A stretch of DNA of 64,000 bases from Dentipellis sp. KUC8613 (taxonomy: Eukaryota; Basidiomycota; Agaricomycetes; Russulales; Hericiaceae), in assembly GCA_002286715.1 (NCBI GenBank), contig NSJX01000005.1:315959-379958 (forward strand). The letters run 5' to 3'. A program made the position numbers and the translations under genes. The notes under the pieces were generated by a model. The model ran no database searches and had not been told where the DNA came from. It worked only from the letters and a program-made list of their open reading frames with translations. Positions 1 to 11,800 of this stretch are shown one piece after another. Each line of letters opens with the position of its first letter. Position 1 is the stretch's first letter.

Positions 1-1000
1 TGCGACTCTCCCGAAGTCTGTAGTGTCCCAGTAAAGTCTCCTATAGCGAAATATGCATTTTTAAGCGGCCTTTTCGGTGCTCTCTCAGTTCTCAACGGAT
101 TTGTTTGAAAATGGTGGGGCGCAAAAGCCCCCGTCAACGCGATGTCAGACAAGTTATTTTCATTCGAATCGGACGGCTCGTTGTGGTGCTATGAGGCTCG
201 GAAGATACACGCGGGAAGATTGCTGACGCGCGTCGATTTCGACGCGCCGCCAACTTTTCTGAAAACAGCAATAAATTCGTCCGCGTCACGTCGGGGTTCC
301 ACGTCAAGCACTGAATTGAAACTCTCGCTGCGCCCCGGCGGATCTTCACATCGCTTTTGAATCTGCTGCTACGTATGCATATCCCCAATCCGACCCTTCC
401 TCGAGCGTCGAGCTTCGCGCTTCGAGATGAAATAACGTTGCCCCGCACATCATACCCCGTCAGGCGTTCGCTGATGGTGATGGCGTGCGGCAAACCCAGA
501 CGGGCCTAAGCACAGTACGGTATACCGGCATGAGCTCGCAATCGGATCCGCAACTCAAATTCCAGCGCCCGAGCTAAGGCAACCTTCCTCGACACTCCGC
601 GTCACAGGCCCGAGACCGAAGCCCGAGAGGGGCATCAACGTCAACGAGGGGCGTCGCGTGCCAGTTCCGAGCGCAAACGCGCGAGGCTGGGTCAGGAGAG
701 CTGTCACCCGCGCCGCTTCAAACACACCTCAATCAGACAACTCCGGGCAGCGTCAGTCCAAGTCAGTTCCTCGGCACGCCAGTCGTCATAAACATATCAG
801 CCTTTCTCGACTTTCCGAGGACCGCCCATGCGACTGACAGGCGAGTGATATCAGTCAGGCTCCGGAATTCGGAGCGGTGGATGGGTAGATGGATGGATGG
901 GGGAGGGCATGACCCATACAAATGGCATGGTGCATTGGTGCATAGTATTTTGGGGACACAGCGAGATCGTAAGAGCAAAGAAGAAATAAAAACCGTGCGT
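1..1000. other. 5' edge, no gene recognised
   Basis: I see no supported gene here. Short open frames exist on both strands, but none shows a family motif or a convincing splice chain. The right end is presumably the 3' untranslated region of the minus-strand uS19 gene, whose stop codon is at 1001-1003. Confidence 0.5.
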
Positions 1001-1973
1001 TTACTTCAGGGGGATGCTGTGGGCAAATCAACAGACGTCAGTTGCGCATCAAAATTGGAGGGAAACGAAGGGACGTACAAACGAGACGCTGGAGAGCGCA
1101 GAGAAGACGACAGCTTGATTAATTCCCATGTCAAGTGGTTGGAAAGTGGGGGAGAACTTACAGTGGGTGGCACCGATCTGCAAGGAGGGTTATCAGAGCC
1201 ATGTGGCGAAGGGATGGAGATGCACGACTTACACCAGGGCGACCGTGCTTGACGGGCCGGTACGAGACAGAGAACTCGCCGAGGTAGTGGCCGACCATCT
1301 CAGGCTTGATCTCAACAGAGTTGAAGACCTACACGACGCACATATGCGCACGCAGGACAGAAGGGGATGCCAGTCAGTAGCTGCTCTTATCCACATCCCC
1401 AAAAAGCCATATGCACGATGCCGACAGATGCCGGGAGCGCAAGGAACAGGGTGGGCGTGCGCACCTTGCCGTTGTAGATGCCGACGACGGAGCCGATCAT
1501 CTCGGGGACGATAATCATGTCACGGAGGTGGGTCTTCACGACGGCGGGCTTCTCATTCGGGGGCGCCTCCTTCTTGGCCTTGCGCAGCTTCTTGATGAGG
1601 CCCATTGGGCGGCGCTTCAGGCCGCGCTGGAACCGGCGACGTGCGCGGGCGTGGACGACCTATGCGTGTGTATTTACGATAAGCGGGCGATTTTACGCTA
1701 AGTCGGTTGGGTGTGTGCATACCTCGAGGAACTGCGAGTGATTTGCCCAATCAGAATGAAATTAACGGCGTAATCTAGCAGGCAGACGCACCTCCTCATT
1801 GCCCAGATCCAGGAGCTTGTCGAGCTCGATACCGCGGTACGAGAAAGTGCGGAAGGTGCGCTTCTTCTTGAGGTCAGCAGCGACTTGGGGGTCGGTCACA
1901 CCAGCGTCAGCCTGTCAACCAGCCGTCAGCACCCTCCCCTCCGTATCCACACACCACCGCGCGCACGCACCAT
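1001..1973 (-). CDS. RPS15: 40S ribosomal protein uS19 (RPS15)
   Basis: Small-subunit ribosomal protein uS19, which sits in the head of the 40S subunit. Joining eight coding exons gives 154 residues, the usual family length. Exons are 1973-1971 (ATG only), 1911-1792, 1731-1723 (9 bases), 1659-1465, 1328-1233, 1177-1162 (16 bases), 1088-1079 (10 bases) and 1016-1001. The product carries the family hallmarks [23 protein letters not shown] text (here [19 protein letters not shown]), [33 protein letters not shown] and a C-terminal IPLK. Every junction is GT-AG and keeps frame. The first intron follows the initiator codon directly. The gene is divergent from P2, and the two probably share a promoter. 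Family identity is certain; the microexons are inferred from frame and homology and would be missed by a simple gene caller. Confidence 0.96.
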
Positions 1974-2392
1974 GTTGATTTTTGGACTTGCGGAGGGTCG
2001 TTGAGGGTCTTGCGGTGGCTGCGAAAGGGCGAGAGAGCGCGCGCGGTTGGGGCGGAGTGCGAAGATGCCCGGAAATGGAAGGTGTGGCGTGAACGTTATT
2101 CGGCGAACTGTACAGCTGCGCCCGCCACCGCGACACGCACTGCGCCGCGTCCACACCCTGCATCCCATATTCATCTTCGGATAGAACCCACAGGTCTTCC
2201 CTTGCGGATTAAATGTACGTGCAGAGCGCATTGCTCGTTTCTTTTGCGCCCGGACGAGCAGGACGCTGATGTGCTGCTTTTTTTCGCAGTGATTTGTGGC
2301 TACCGCCCTAACTTCACATCCCAAACACAAAAGTGCGCAAACCCGTGCTTTTCCCGATTGCGAGATGCTAACGGACGGTCTGCGGTGTGCAG
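1974..2392. promoter_or_regulatory. Shared upstream region of uS19 and P2
   Basis: These 419 bases separate the start codons of two divergent ribosomal protein genes, so a bidirectional promoter is likely. A 5' untranslated intron of P2 probably ends here: a branch-like gctaac near 2368 is followed by tgcag immediately before the P2 ATG. I could not fix the donor site. Confidence 0.55.
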
Positions 2393-2849
2393 ATGCGTCA
2401 TATCGCTGCTTACCTCCTCCTCCAGCTCGGCGGCAACGCCTCGCCGTCCGCCGCTGATGTGAAGAAGGTCCTCGGTGCCGTTGGCGTCGAGGCCGATGAG
2501 GAGCGCCTCGAGAAGCTCATCTCTGAGCTCGAGGGCAAGGACATTGCCACCCTCATCAACGAGGGTAACAGCAAGCTCGCTTCCGTGCGTATCGTTTAGT
2601 GGATATCGTGTGTGGTCACTCTTTCTGATATTGTGTGCTTTATCAGGTCCCCTCGGGCGGTGCCGCTGCTGCGGCTCCCGCTGCTGGCGGCGCTGCGCCC
2701 GCCGCTGCTGAGGAGAAGGCGGAGGAAAAGAAGGAGGAGGAGAAGGTGCGTTCAATGTTGTTTTCTTCTGCGCAAATGGAGAGATGCTCATGTGTTTTGA
2801 CTTACAGGAGGAGTCCGACGATGACATGGGCTTCGGGCTCTTCGACTAA
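2393..2849 (+). CDS. RPP2: 60S acidic ribosomal protein P2
   Basis: Lateral-stalk protein P2 of the large ribosomal subunit, which recruits and stimulates translational GTPases. Three exons (2393-2584, 2647-2745, 2808-2849) give 110 residues, the normal length. The N-terminal helical domain starts [15 protein letters not shown] and contains the ELEGKD and LAS motifs. An alanine/proline-rich hinge and a Glu/Lys-rich stretch follow. The C-terminus is the universal [12 protein letters not shown] tail that contacts GTPases. The start was chosen because MR(H/Y)-AAYLL is the conserved P2 start; an in-frame ATG two codons upstream lies in the probable 5' intron. P2 rather than P1 is indicated by the N-terminal sequence. 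Confidence 0.97.
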
Positions 2850-4118
2850 ACGGTCTCCGTGTTCATGTAGCCTCTTACGCATACATTACGATATTGTATT
2901 TTTGCAATGTCCACTTCACGGTCAAACACAGACGCACATCGTCGGAATCATGAGATAAATGGCGGCCCACAACCCAGATTGATTGTAGCGACGTCGACGT
3001 CTTGGCAACATGCAAGTATGTACCGCGCGGGCTGCGATTGGCTGGGACAAATGGAAGGACGACCCGACTGTCCGACGAGGTGGAGATGCCGCGCCGACCG
3101 CCTTCTATGAGCCGCGGCCGGCGGTTAGTTGCTCCTGGGAGGTGCGGGATCGCACCTTTCAGCCGGGGCGAGGAAGGCGAGCGTTTAATTAACGGTTCGA
3201 AAACTGCGGGGTAAATTTGCGCATGGGTCTGGGACGGGCTGCTCCCGTCGCCCGAAGGCTACTACCCCGCAGCCGGGAACCCGACAGCAGCTGGGGCGGG
3301 CGCGGAGATGTTCCGTTGTTCAGCCAGGGGACGGCGGCTCGGCAGGAGCGGGAACCAGGATCAGGCGCGTGCGCCCTGGTGGCAAAGGTGGCAAGTGTAG
3401 CTGCTTCGGGGTGCGGAGGACGGCCAGCCGAGGTAAAAGTAGGATGGCAGGACTCGTGACCTGGGTGCGGGGCGGGGCCGCACCGAACGTCAGCGTGCTT
3501 GGACGCGTGCGCTGCCTAGATCTGCCGGCGCTGTTCTGAAGGAACGTTCGAGTGCTGGTTCGCGAGGGTGATGTGTGGTGCGCATGGGAGTGCGTCATGG
3601 GGTTGTCGGACATAGGTGTGTTGCTCCGTGGACATGGACGAAGAGGAGGAGATGTAAGTGCCTGGGTGATTGGAGAGGATCTGGGGACGCGGTAGGCCGA
3701 GAGAGCCGAGCCGAGCGGGAAGGTGCGGCAGGCTCAGTTGCCGTCGGCGTATCCTAAACCGGCGTGATTACGTCTCGAAAGCCGCCGGATGCGTCAAAGG
3801 CACCGGCCGCCAGGTGCTGCGTCAAGGCGCTCTGCAGGCATCTGCTCCATTCTTGCTGGTCGATCGCGGCCTCCGCACGATTCAGAGGGCCGCATTCTCA
3901 TTTGATCCACCGCCGGAGCGACAGGTGGGCTGGGGCTGGAGGGCGCTTTCAAGGCGGGAGACGACGGGACAGGGCTTGGGAGTGACAGCGATGGAAGGCA
4001 CGCGAGCGGCGAGATGGGCCACTGCGGTTACCGTCCCATTTCAAATTCGAGCTATATGAGAAATGACCGGCTACGCGTCCTGAAAGCCGCCGTATCTCAC
4101 CCCGCTTATACTCCCACC
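2850..4118. other. GC-rich intergenic region
   Basis: No gene supported. The first part is the P2 3' region and the last part the promoter of the Zn2Cys6 factor, where a TATA-like cttata lies about 15 bases before the ATG. The middle is GC-rich with open frames that lack family motifs and splice logic. Confidence 0.5.
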
Positions 4119-7108
4119 ATGCCCCAGCCTCCCTCCGATCCCCCCGTCCCCTCTCCTCCTCACATGCCGCCTCCCTCCTCAAAGGACCAGGACGCCATCA
4201 ACTTTGCCTTTCTCAAGGGCCCAAAGCGCAAGCGTCTCGCAAAGGTACGTTCCACCCCGCCCTGCCCTGCCACCTCCTCACCCGCCCCATCACCAAGGCC
4301 TGCGACGCCTGCCACAAAAGCAAGCGGCGCTGCGACGGCACCGGTCGGTCTTTTCTCTTCCTCGTCCCCGCCCACGCTCACCACGTCCTCCAGCGCCATG
4401 CAGTAACTGGTCAGCAGCTGCCCCGCACGTCTGACGCCATGACCTGAACTAGCACCCCCAGTTACTTTGCGTCCAAGGGGTGCACATACACCGACGCGTC
4501 GGGCAATCCCGTTCCCGCCCCGCGCGCCAATCGCGACCCCTCCGAGCCCCGGCGGCGCACGTCTGGCGCTGCCAACAATGCCCACCACCACCCCGTCGCC
4601 GCGCCCGCCAACGGCACCACGTCGTACAACGCAACCGAGCCCTCGACGTCGGGCGAGTACCACGACCGCAAGCGCTTCCGCTACGACAGCGAGGGCAGCA
4701 GCGTCTCGCCCGACCCCCCGTACGTCCCGCGCCCCGGCAACACGTTCCCCACGTCCCGCCTGGACCCCTGTATCGTGCGCGAACTGGTCAATTGTGAGTC
4801 GTTCCGCTCCGCCGTAACACAGGCGGAACTCCTGAATTTGCCTCCGCGCGGCTGCAGTGTTTTTTGCGCACTGCCACCCCCAGCGCTTCATCATCCACAA
4901 ACCGACGTTCTGCGCGGCGCTCAGCCATGGGCGCATCCCCTGTTCGCTGCTGTATGCCATGTGTGCCATGGCTGCGCCCCTGTCGAAGCAGCCCGCCGTC
5001 CGCACAAGTCCGCCGCGCATTGCCGGAAACCCATATGCGCAGGAGGCCATCGCGCAGCTGTTTGACAAGGGCGGGCGGCTCATCGCGGAATCAAATCTGG
5101 TGACCGTCCAGGCCTTGTGCATTCTGCAGAGCCATGAAATCTTGGCGGTGTGGCCGTGGACGGCGTCCATGAAGTACCAAGGTACGTGGCAGGGAGCACA
5201 TGCGCCTGAGAAGGAACTGTATTGATGGGTGGGTGGGTGTAGAGCTGGCGCTGAAAATACTCGAGGAAGACCTGCATGTGCACTCGCAGAACAACCCGGT
5301 GCTGACGCCGGTGCCCACGCCGGACCTCATCTTCACGGCAATCGACCGAGAATGCACACGACGGGCGTTCTGGCTTATTCGCTTCCTGTCGATCACGTCG
5401 AACATGTATTACGACTGGCCGATGCCGCAGAAAGCGGTGGATCTGACGGTGCGGCTGCCGGTGGACGAGACGAGCTTCGAGCTGGCGGTGCATTCCACGC
5501 TGTCGGGTGAGTGCTGCCGCCACCATCAGAAGGGAAGAGAGCTGATGGCCATGGCCTTGTCCAGAGTACCTGCACGTGCCTGCACCACGCACGCAATGGG
5601 TATCCGAATACGGGCACCTGCTACGTGTGAGTGAAATATATTGGACGCTCGAGTCCACCCTGCGTGCTGCAACTGGTAAGTGGCCTTCCGTATGTGGCAT
5701 GCGAGCAGTGGCTGAGGGAAAGCAGGCGGGTCTGGGCCAGTCGAGCGGGGGACGATCGAGGGGGTCGTGCAGGAAACCGAACGCGCGCTGTCGGTCAGTC
5801 CGTTCTCTCGGTTCCTCGCTTCAGCTCGCGCTTACCTGCCGCAACCTTGTTCGACAGACATGGGAAGCCTCTCTCGCAGATCACGTAAAGTTCACCGACG
5901 ACAGCCTCCAGCTCCAGCTCTCCATGTTCGAGACGAGCTCCAATGCAGGCGCATGGTCCTACTTCCTTATGCACATCATGCATGCTTCCTGCATTCTTTC
6001 TCTCCTCGACGTACGTCTCCTCTCTTCACCTTGGCACCTGTCCTTGGCTCATTTCCTCCAGGCCAAGTCCCACACTCAGCCAGCTGCCTCCCCCGCAAAG
6101 ACACGCCAGTGGGCGCGTGATAGGATCATGCTTATCATCACCTCCCTGGGCAGTCGTGCCAAGAACAGTCTTCTACGTACGTCACTTGCCGCACTTTCTC
6201 CCTCGATGACCTACTCACTTGCACTTCCTTTCTCCACTTCAGTGGTAGCCGCCCTTGTCGTAAGTGTTCCCCTCACACGCCTCCCGTCCTGCCACACAGT
6301 GCTCACACAATGGTTCCAGCCGCTCTACAAACATAGCCTCGGCGACCACCCCCAAATTACCACCTGGACGAAGGAGTTCGAGGAAATGTGGGGCACCAAG
6401 CTGCCCACGCTCCAGCTCTCACGCCCGCACCCGCCAGCCACGTCCCCTATCCTCCCCCCACCCCGCGCCCGTGCCCCACCGAGCCCCCCGCCGCCATTCG
6501 TCGCCATGGCGCAGGCGGGCGCGCTCCCGCCGCCGTTCTCGCTGTCCGCGCACGATTTCACGATGATCCACGACTCGGACGCGGGCGGGAGCGTCGACAT
6601 CGGCCGCCCGTACCGCAGCATGCGCCAGTTTGGCGATATCTCCAAGGCGCATGTGCCAAAACAAGAGACGTCGCCCACCATCCCGCCGTCGTCCGCGTCG
6701 GGTTCGTCCTCCGGGTCTACGTCGGGGGCGCTTTCGTCCCCCTCGTGCCAGCCGTCGCTGCCCTCGCTCAAGGCGTGCGGCCTGCTAGACTCGACCTGGC
6801 TCCCGCCGCCTGCGCCCTCCGCGGGGTTCTCGCCGTCCTCGCTGAGGGCGACTGACACCGCGAACGCGAACGGGGGCCTGGGGTCGCCGGCATCGATGCT
6901 GACGCCGCCGTGGGCCGCGTTCAACGCGCAGGCGAAAAAGACGACGGCGCGCGCACCGTCCGAGGCGTCGTCGTCGGGTCTGCTCTCGGCGGCGAGCCAC
7001 CCGCGCACGCCGACGCCGACGCAGGGCGAGGAGGGCGCGGTGGGGTCGTCGAGGGGCGCCAGGTCGACTCTGCCTGTGGGGCTGCATTGGCTCGGGGACG
7101 AGCCGTGA
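4119..7108 (+). CDS. Zn2Cys6 fungal-specific transcription factor
   Basis: A sequence-specific nuclear regulator of unknown targets. The zinc cluster at about residues 44-73 reads C-X2-C-X6-C-X5-C-X2-C-X9-C (ACDACHKSKRRC, then PCSNC, then a final Cys before TY), preceded by a basic KGPKRKRLAK stretch. It is assembled from exons 4119-4244, 4298-4343, a 16-base exon 4394-4409, and 4453-4793. Exon 4858-5181 then encodes the start of the fungal middle-homology region (LVNLFFAHCHPQRFIIHKPTF). Exon 5243-5506 and further exons continue it (ECTRRAFWLIRFLS, HASCILSLLD). The C-terminal third is Ser/Pro/Ala-rich and probably an activation or linker region. Exon edges between about 5570 and 5800 are unsettled. 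The stop is at 7106-7108. The regulated pathway cannot be read from the sequence. Confidence 0.88.
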
Positions 7109-8028
7109 GGCCTGTGCGCTGGTCGGTTTCTTGTGTTGTGCTTGTTGTGTCGGTCGAGTGTGGACCGCTTGCTTGTTGCTACATTATCGCTATTTTTGTG
7201 TGTTGCTCCTCCTCGTTCTCCATGTCTCCCTTTCCCCTGCCACTCTCCCATGTCATTTTGCCTCGCCCCCCGCCCATCACCATCGCCTTCATCCATCACC
7301 CCTGGCCCCTGTAGCTTAGGATCGACATCGACATACACGCAGACCTCGCCTCCTGCTACATATGCATTCACCCCCACCCCCAGCCACGTCCCCAGCCGCA
7401 TTCTGCATCCAGTTCTCATATACGTATACGCATGCTCCGAGTCTGATCTAATACCTTGTATCTGTACCTTGTCCCGTGTCCCGTGTGTCGTGTGTCGTGT
7501 TTCGTTTACGTGCTCGTCTTATGCCAGATTCATGCTGTCTTGGTCTGTCCTGTTCGTCTGTGACTGTTGTGTGTCGTGTGTCGTGTGTTATGTGGTGCTG
7601 TGAGCCTCTGTTTCTGGTCCGTATACGTATCTTGTGGCTTGTGGTTTGTTCCGCTCTTACAGCTCACGTTCGCGTTGTTAACGTTCCGGCTGTGCTGCGT
7701 TCGTACGTTCTTACCAGTACGGTATACGACTTATATGGACTTTGAAGTGGTCTCTGGGCTCTTATTTTTGTACATTCTTACGATGTACTTGCTTACTTAT
7801 GGGTTTCATGCGTTCGTGGACTTTGCAGCTGAAATTAAATACATGTAGGTCTCGTCGTACGCCTGCAGGGTCATAAGGTGGATCGATGGGAATGGGGGGA
7901 GGGGATTGTCCGGGGTATGTATGTGTGTATGTGTGCGTCCCGGCGGGCAATGCGCAGCTTTCCTGCGGTAAGCCCAACGCTCGCCGCTCGCAAGCACGGG
8001 GCTCGCAGGCATTCTCACAAGCGCACGC
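7109..8028. other. Convergent 3' region, no gene
   Basis: This lies between the tail-to-tail ends of the Zn2Cys6 factor and V-ATPase subunit G. It is pyrimidine- and TG-rich with tandem gtgtcgtgt-like runs near 7476-7600. I see nothing coding. Confidence 0.55.
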
Positions 8029-8603
8029 TCACTCGAGGCCGGCCTTGCGGAGGTTGCGGTGCAGCTCGGGCTTGACGAGCACGACGCGGTCGAGGAGCTT
8101 CTTGACGACCGCGTCCTTGTGCGCGAGATACGCGTCTGTGATCGACTGCAGCTTCACCTCGGTGTCTTTGTCGACCGCTGCTTGCGCCTCTTGGTTGATG
8201 CCTGCGTGCTATTGTGGCGGTAGATGTAGTGTTAGCATGTGAGGATGGGGAGGTGGTGGGGGAGGAGGAAGGGGCACGCACCGAGTCCTCGAATGCTTTG
8301 AACTCGGCCTCCTTGGTGCGCTTATACGCCTCGATCTCCTTCGTTGCCTCTGCGCGCGCGTCCTTCAGGCGCTGCTGGCGGTCTGTAAGCAAGCGATCCA
8401 GCACGAATGTCGTGAACTTAAGTCAACACTGAATGCGATTGAGGAGACGGAACGGGCGTACACTGGCGAGCCTGCTGGACGACCTTGGCGGCGTCCTTCT
8501 CGGCCTCAAGCAGCGTCTGGATGCCTTGCGATTGCTGTGCGGCCTACACACCTATCAGTATATATACATACTAAACCATCCGACGGGGAAGCAGACGCAC
8601 CAT
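8029..8603 (-). CDS. VMA10: V-type ATPase subunit G (Vma10)
   Basis: Peripheral-stalk subunit G of the vacuolar proton pump, which pairs with subunit E and links the V1 and Vo sectors. Four exons (8603-8601 ATG only, 8543-8462, 8382-8282, 8208-8029) encode 121 residues, close to the usual size. The product is one charged coiled coil with family landmarks: QGIQTLLEAEKDAAKVV, QARQYRQQRLKDAR, then TKEIEAYKRTKEAEF near the middle. The C-terminus lies around VKPELHRNLRKAGLE. All junctions are GT-AG and in frame. As in uS19, the first coding exon is the initiator codon alone, followed by a 57-base intron. Its start region faces symplekin across 228 bases. Confidence 0.95.
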
Positions 8604-8831
8604 GGTGGTGTATGGGACTTCTTGGTGGAGGAGGCAAGGGCGGATTGGAACTCCGCCAGGCGCGGTGGAGGCAGCGTCAGTCTCACTGTCGCGTCGGCGA
8701 GCGCCCGCGCATACACAGTCTGTATTGCGCCTAGGCCCTCTAATACCAGGCTGCCAGTACCAGCACCCGTACTCGTACTCTGCCCCCTCCTCCTCCCACA
8801 CCACCCGCCCGCCCCGCCCCCGACGTCGACG
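8604..8831. promoter_or_regulatory. Divergent promoter, VMA10 / symplekin
   Basis: The 228 bases between the start codons of two divergently transcribed housekeeping genes must hold both promoters. The symplekin-proximal half is rich in C tracts. I see no clear TATA box. Confidence 0.5.
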
Positions 8832-11800
8832 ATGGCGGACCCGCTGCATCTGCTGTCGTCCGCGCTCACAGTGCCCGCCGACTCGAAGCAGCAGGCGGAC
8901 CTGCTCGCGACGCTGCGTGCCTCGCTCGAGGCGCACCCCGCGCCCATCCCGATCCTGTGCTCGACGCTCATCAAGACCGTCGCCGGCGCGGGCGACTCGC
9001 TCCTCAAGCGCTGGGTCATCGACCTCCTGCACTTTGCCATCTGCCGCGCCCCGCTTGCGGCGGAGGCGCGCACGCAGCGTGCGTCCTTTCTCTCTCTTTC
9101 TCTCTTCCTTTCATATTCACATTGTCGTTGGAATTTATATGCGCATGTACTTTCTTATGGATGCTGGCTTTTCGCTCGGCCGTGTACGTCTGTCTGCGTC
9201 CGTGCGCTGATGTCCGTTTGTTGCGACAGTGGCGCTGCAGAGCCTCGACGTCCTCGCGGGCCTGCTCGGCGGCTCGAACAAGCTCACAGTCAAAGTGGTC
9301 GTCGAGACATTCGCGACGGTGTACCCGCTCGTCTTCCGCCACCTGTGCGTTCCCTCCATCCTCTGTCCTTTCCCTCCCCCTTCCTTGCACGTCTCACGTA
9401 CCATGTTTCGTGCTTTAGGTGCACGAACCGCAATGCGCGGCAGCTGTGGGACATCCTCTCGCACGCCAAGGCGCGCATCCTCGAGTTCGCACTGGCTTCC
9501 AATACTAGCCCCACCACGAGCGCGGGCGTCCGGCTTGCAGCCGTCAAGTTCATGCAGCGCGTCGTGCTCGTGCAGACGCGCGGGATTGCGGATCCTAGGG
9601 TGCGGCGCCTCGTCCTTTGTCATAGCATTTCGGCCGCTGATACATCGTGTGGGCGCGTGCGTGCGTATAGTTGCAGAACAAGAACGACCCGAATATCGCG
9701 ATGTGCCCCGCGGACCACCCGTTCGTCCCGGTGGCCGCGCTCGAGGCGGAGGGCATGAAGCTGCTCGAGCGCATCGTCACCCTCCTGTTCACGAGCCAGT
9801 ACGTAGCGCCCTGTGTGGCGCGTGGCCATCTACTGACTATCACGGGCGTCGCAGAAACCCAGACCTTTTGTCTGCTATTATCAACAGCTGGGCGAACTTC
9901 GTCAAGCTCCGCCCCGCGCTTGCGCATATTGTCGTCTCTTCACTTGCGTCATGGACGCCCGCGGCGCTCGTTGGGCTGCCCTACAGCAGCATCCGCAGCG
10001 TCGAAAAATCCATCCGCATTCTCCTTCTCCATATATCCCGGTACATACATCTTCCCCTTCTCCATTCTCATCCTACCCGTATGCTCACGCATACACACCC
10101 ACAGAACACCCCACGGCGCGCCCTTCGCCCAACAAATCAGCGAAGCGCTCACCGCCCAGGCCGCCCGCATGGACAAAGCGACCGCCGACGAAAAAGCGCG
10201 CAAAGCCGCCGCCGCCGCCGACACGCGCAAACGGCCGCCGTCCGCGCCCGCCGCGGACCTCGCCGCCGACGCGAAGCGCCAGAAGCTCGACCACGCGCCC
10301 GCGCCGACGCCGCCCGCCGAGGCCGCGGCGCTCCTCGCGTCGTTCGACTTCACGTCCCTCCCCGCGCCGCTGATCACCGAGCTCATCGTCGCGAACATGC
10401 ACGCGTTCTCGGAGGACGCGCTGCAGGCGCTCGTGCATGCGTACCGCGCGCGCAGCTCGGTGCCCCCCGCGCCTGCGGCGCCCCTGCCCGTCGCGTCGCC
10501 CAAGCCGGCGCTGGCGGGCCCTGGCGCGGCGCCGCTGCTTGCGTCGGTCGCGGCGGCGGAGGCGGGCTCGGGCACGCCGCAGCCTGGGACGCATACGCCG
10601 GTTGGGGAGCGCGGGGTGCATGCACCGCCGGAGGTGAAAGAGGAGCCGGTTGACCCGCTGCAGATGGACATCGACGAGGACGAGCTGGAGTACGAGCCTG
10701 ATAAACTCAACCTCGAGGTGCGTTTTTATGTTTATATATTTTTATTATTCCGATGCAACGAGGTTGGTAAGACTGGTCCTGACGTGTCTTTTTTTGCGGA
10801 CCAGCTGGAGCCGATGCAGGAGGATGAGATTCCCGTAGACACGAAAGACCTGCTCGCGCTCGACTTCAAGATCCCCCCGCCGCGCACGCTCGCGGAGCCC
10901 GAGCGCGAGGCGCTCGTGCGCGCGTCGGTGTCGCGGATATGGGGCAGCGCCGCGGACATGGCGCCTGCGGGCGCGGCCACCGGCGCGCAGGAGATGTGGA
11001 TGCTGCTGATTGTGCGCATGGTGACGCGGGTCGTGGATCCGGCGGATGTGGGGGAGGGGGGGATGGAGGAGGACGGGGACGTTGACGGGGAGGGGAAGAA
11101 GGAGGAGGAAGAGGATGCGGTGGCGGTGTTGTATGAGAGGCAGGATCGGCTGAGGAGGGTGTTGTTGGATTATATTATGGATGATTTTTCGGGACGGTGG
11201 GTTTTTCTTTTCTATTACTTTTTGCTTACCTTTTCTGCGTGGGGGCTGATATTTTTTTTTTCGGGCAGGATACGACTCGCTACGACATGGATGAACGAGG
11301 AGTGGTACAACGATCAAATACGAATGTCAAAAGATCCAGATTGGGTATGTCTTCATTTCCGTCGTCGTCGAAGTCTGCGATTGACGCCCTTCGCAGCGGC
11401 CGAACTACGATATCTGGCTAAACCAGATCGTGGCGGTCTACCAGACGCATTTGGACGGCAAAGATAAGACGTTCGCTCGGTTTCTACTTGACCTGCCGTC
11501 TGTGCCGTCAGATGTGTTCATCCTTCTCCGGGACCTGTGCGTGGAAACAGATCGGTGGGTGTCCGTTGCTCGTTGCCCGCTGCATGGGAACTTTCTGCGC
11601 GCATCTAATGTATTCCCGCAGGATGCAAGTCGGGTTCGCGACGCTGCGAGAATTTGTCGTGCAGCGCCCGACGCTGCGGACCGAGGCGGCCAACATCCTG
11701 CTTGAATTGACCACACATCCAGGTACGCATACATGAACGTGTGCCCAGGGTTACGTGACAGCTGACACCCCCCGTTTCCCCCGCGTTTCCAGAAAAAGTG

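Noticed and set aside
3190..3210. ggttcgaaaac, resembling a tRNA B box
   Set aside because: The last two conserved C positions are missing, and I find no A box or cloverleaf arms upstream.
4160..5170. 336-codon minus-strand open frame opposite the zinc-cluster exons
   Set aside because: It crosses the exons and introns of a well-supported plus-strand gene and has no recognisable domain.
6325..7419. 364-codon open frame on the minus strand opposite the Zn2Cys6 factor
   Set aside because: It is a mirror of the GC-rich Ser/Pro/Ala tail of the transcription factor, runs past its stop into spacer and shows no family motif.
9949..10710. 253-codon minus-strand open frame inside symplekin
   Set aside because: A low-complexity Ser/Ala/Gly shadow of the Lys/Ala/Pro linker of symplekin, with no independent evidence.
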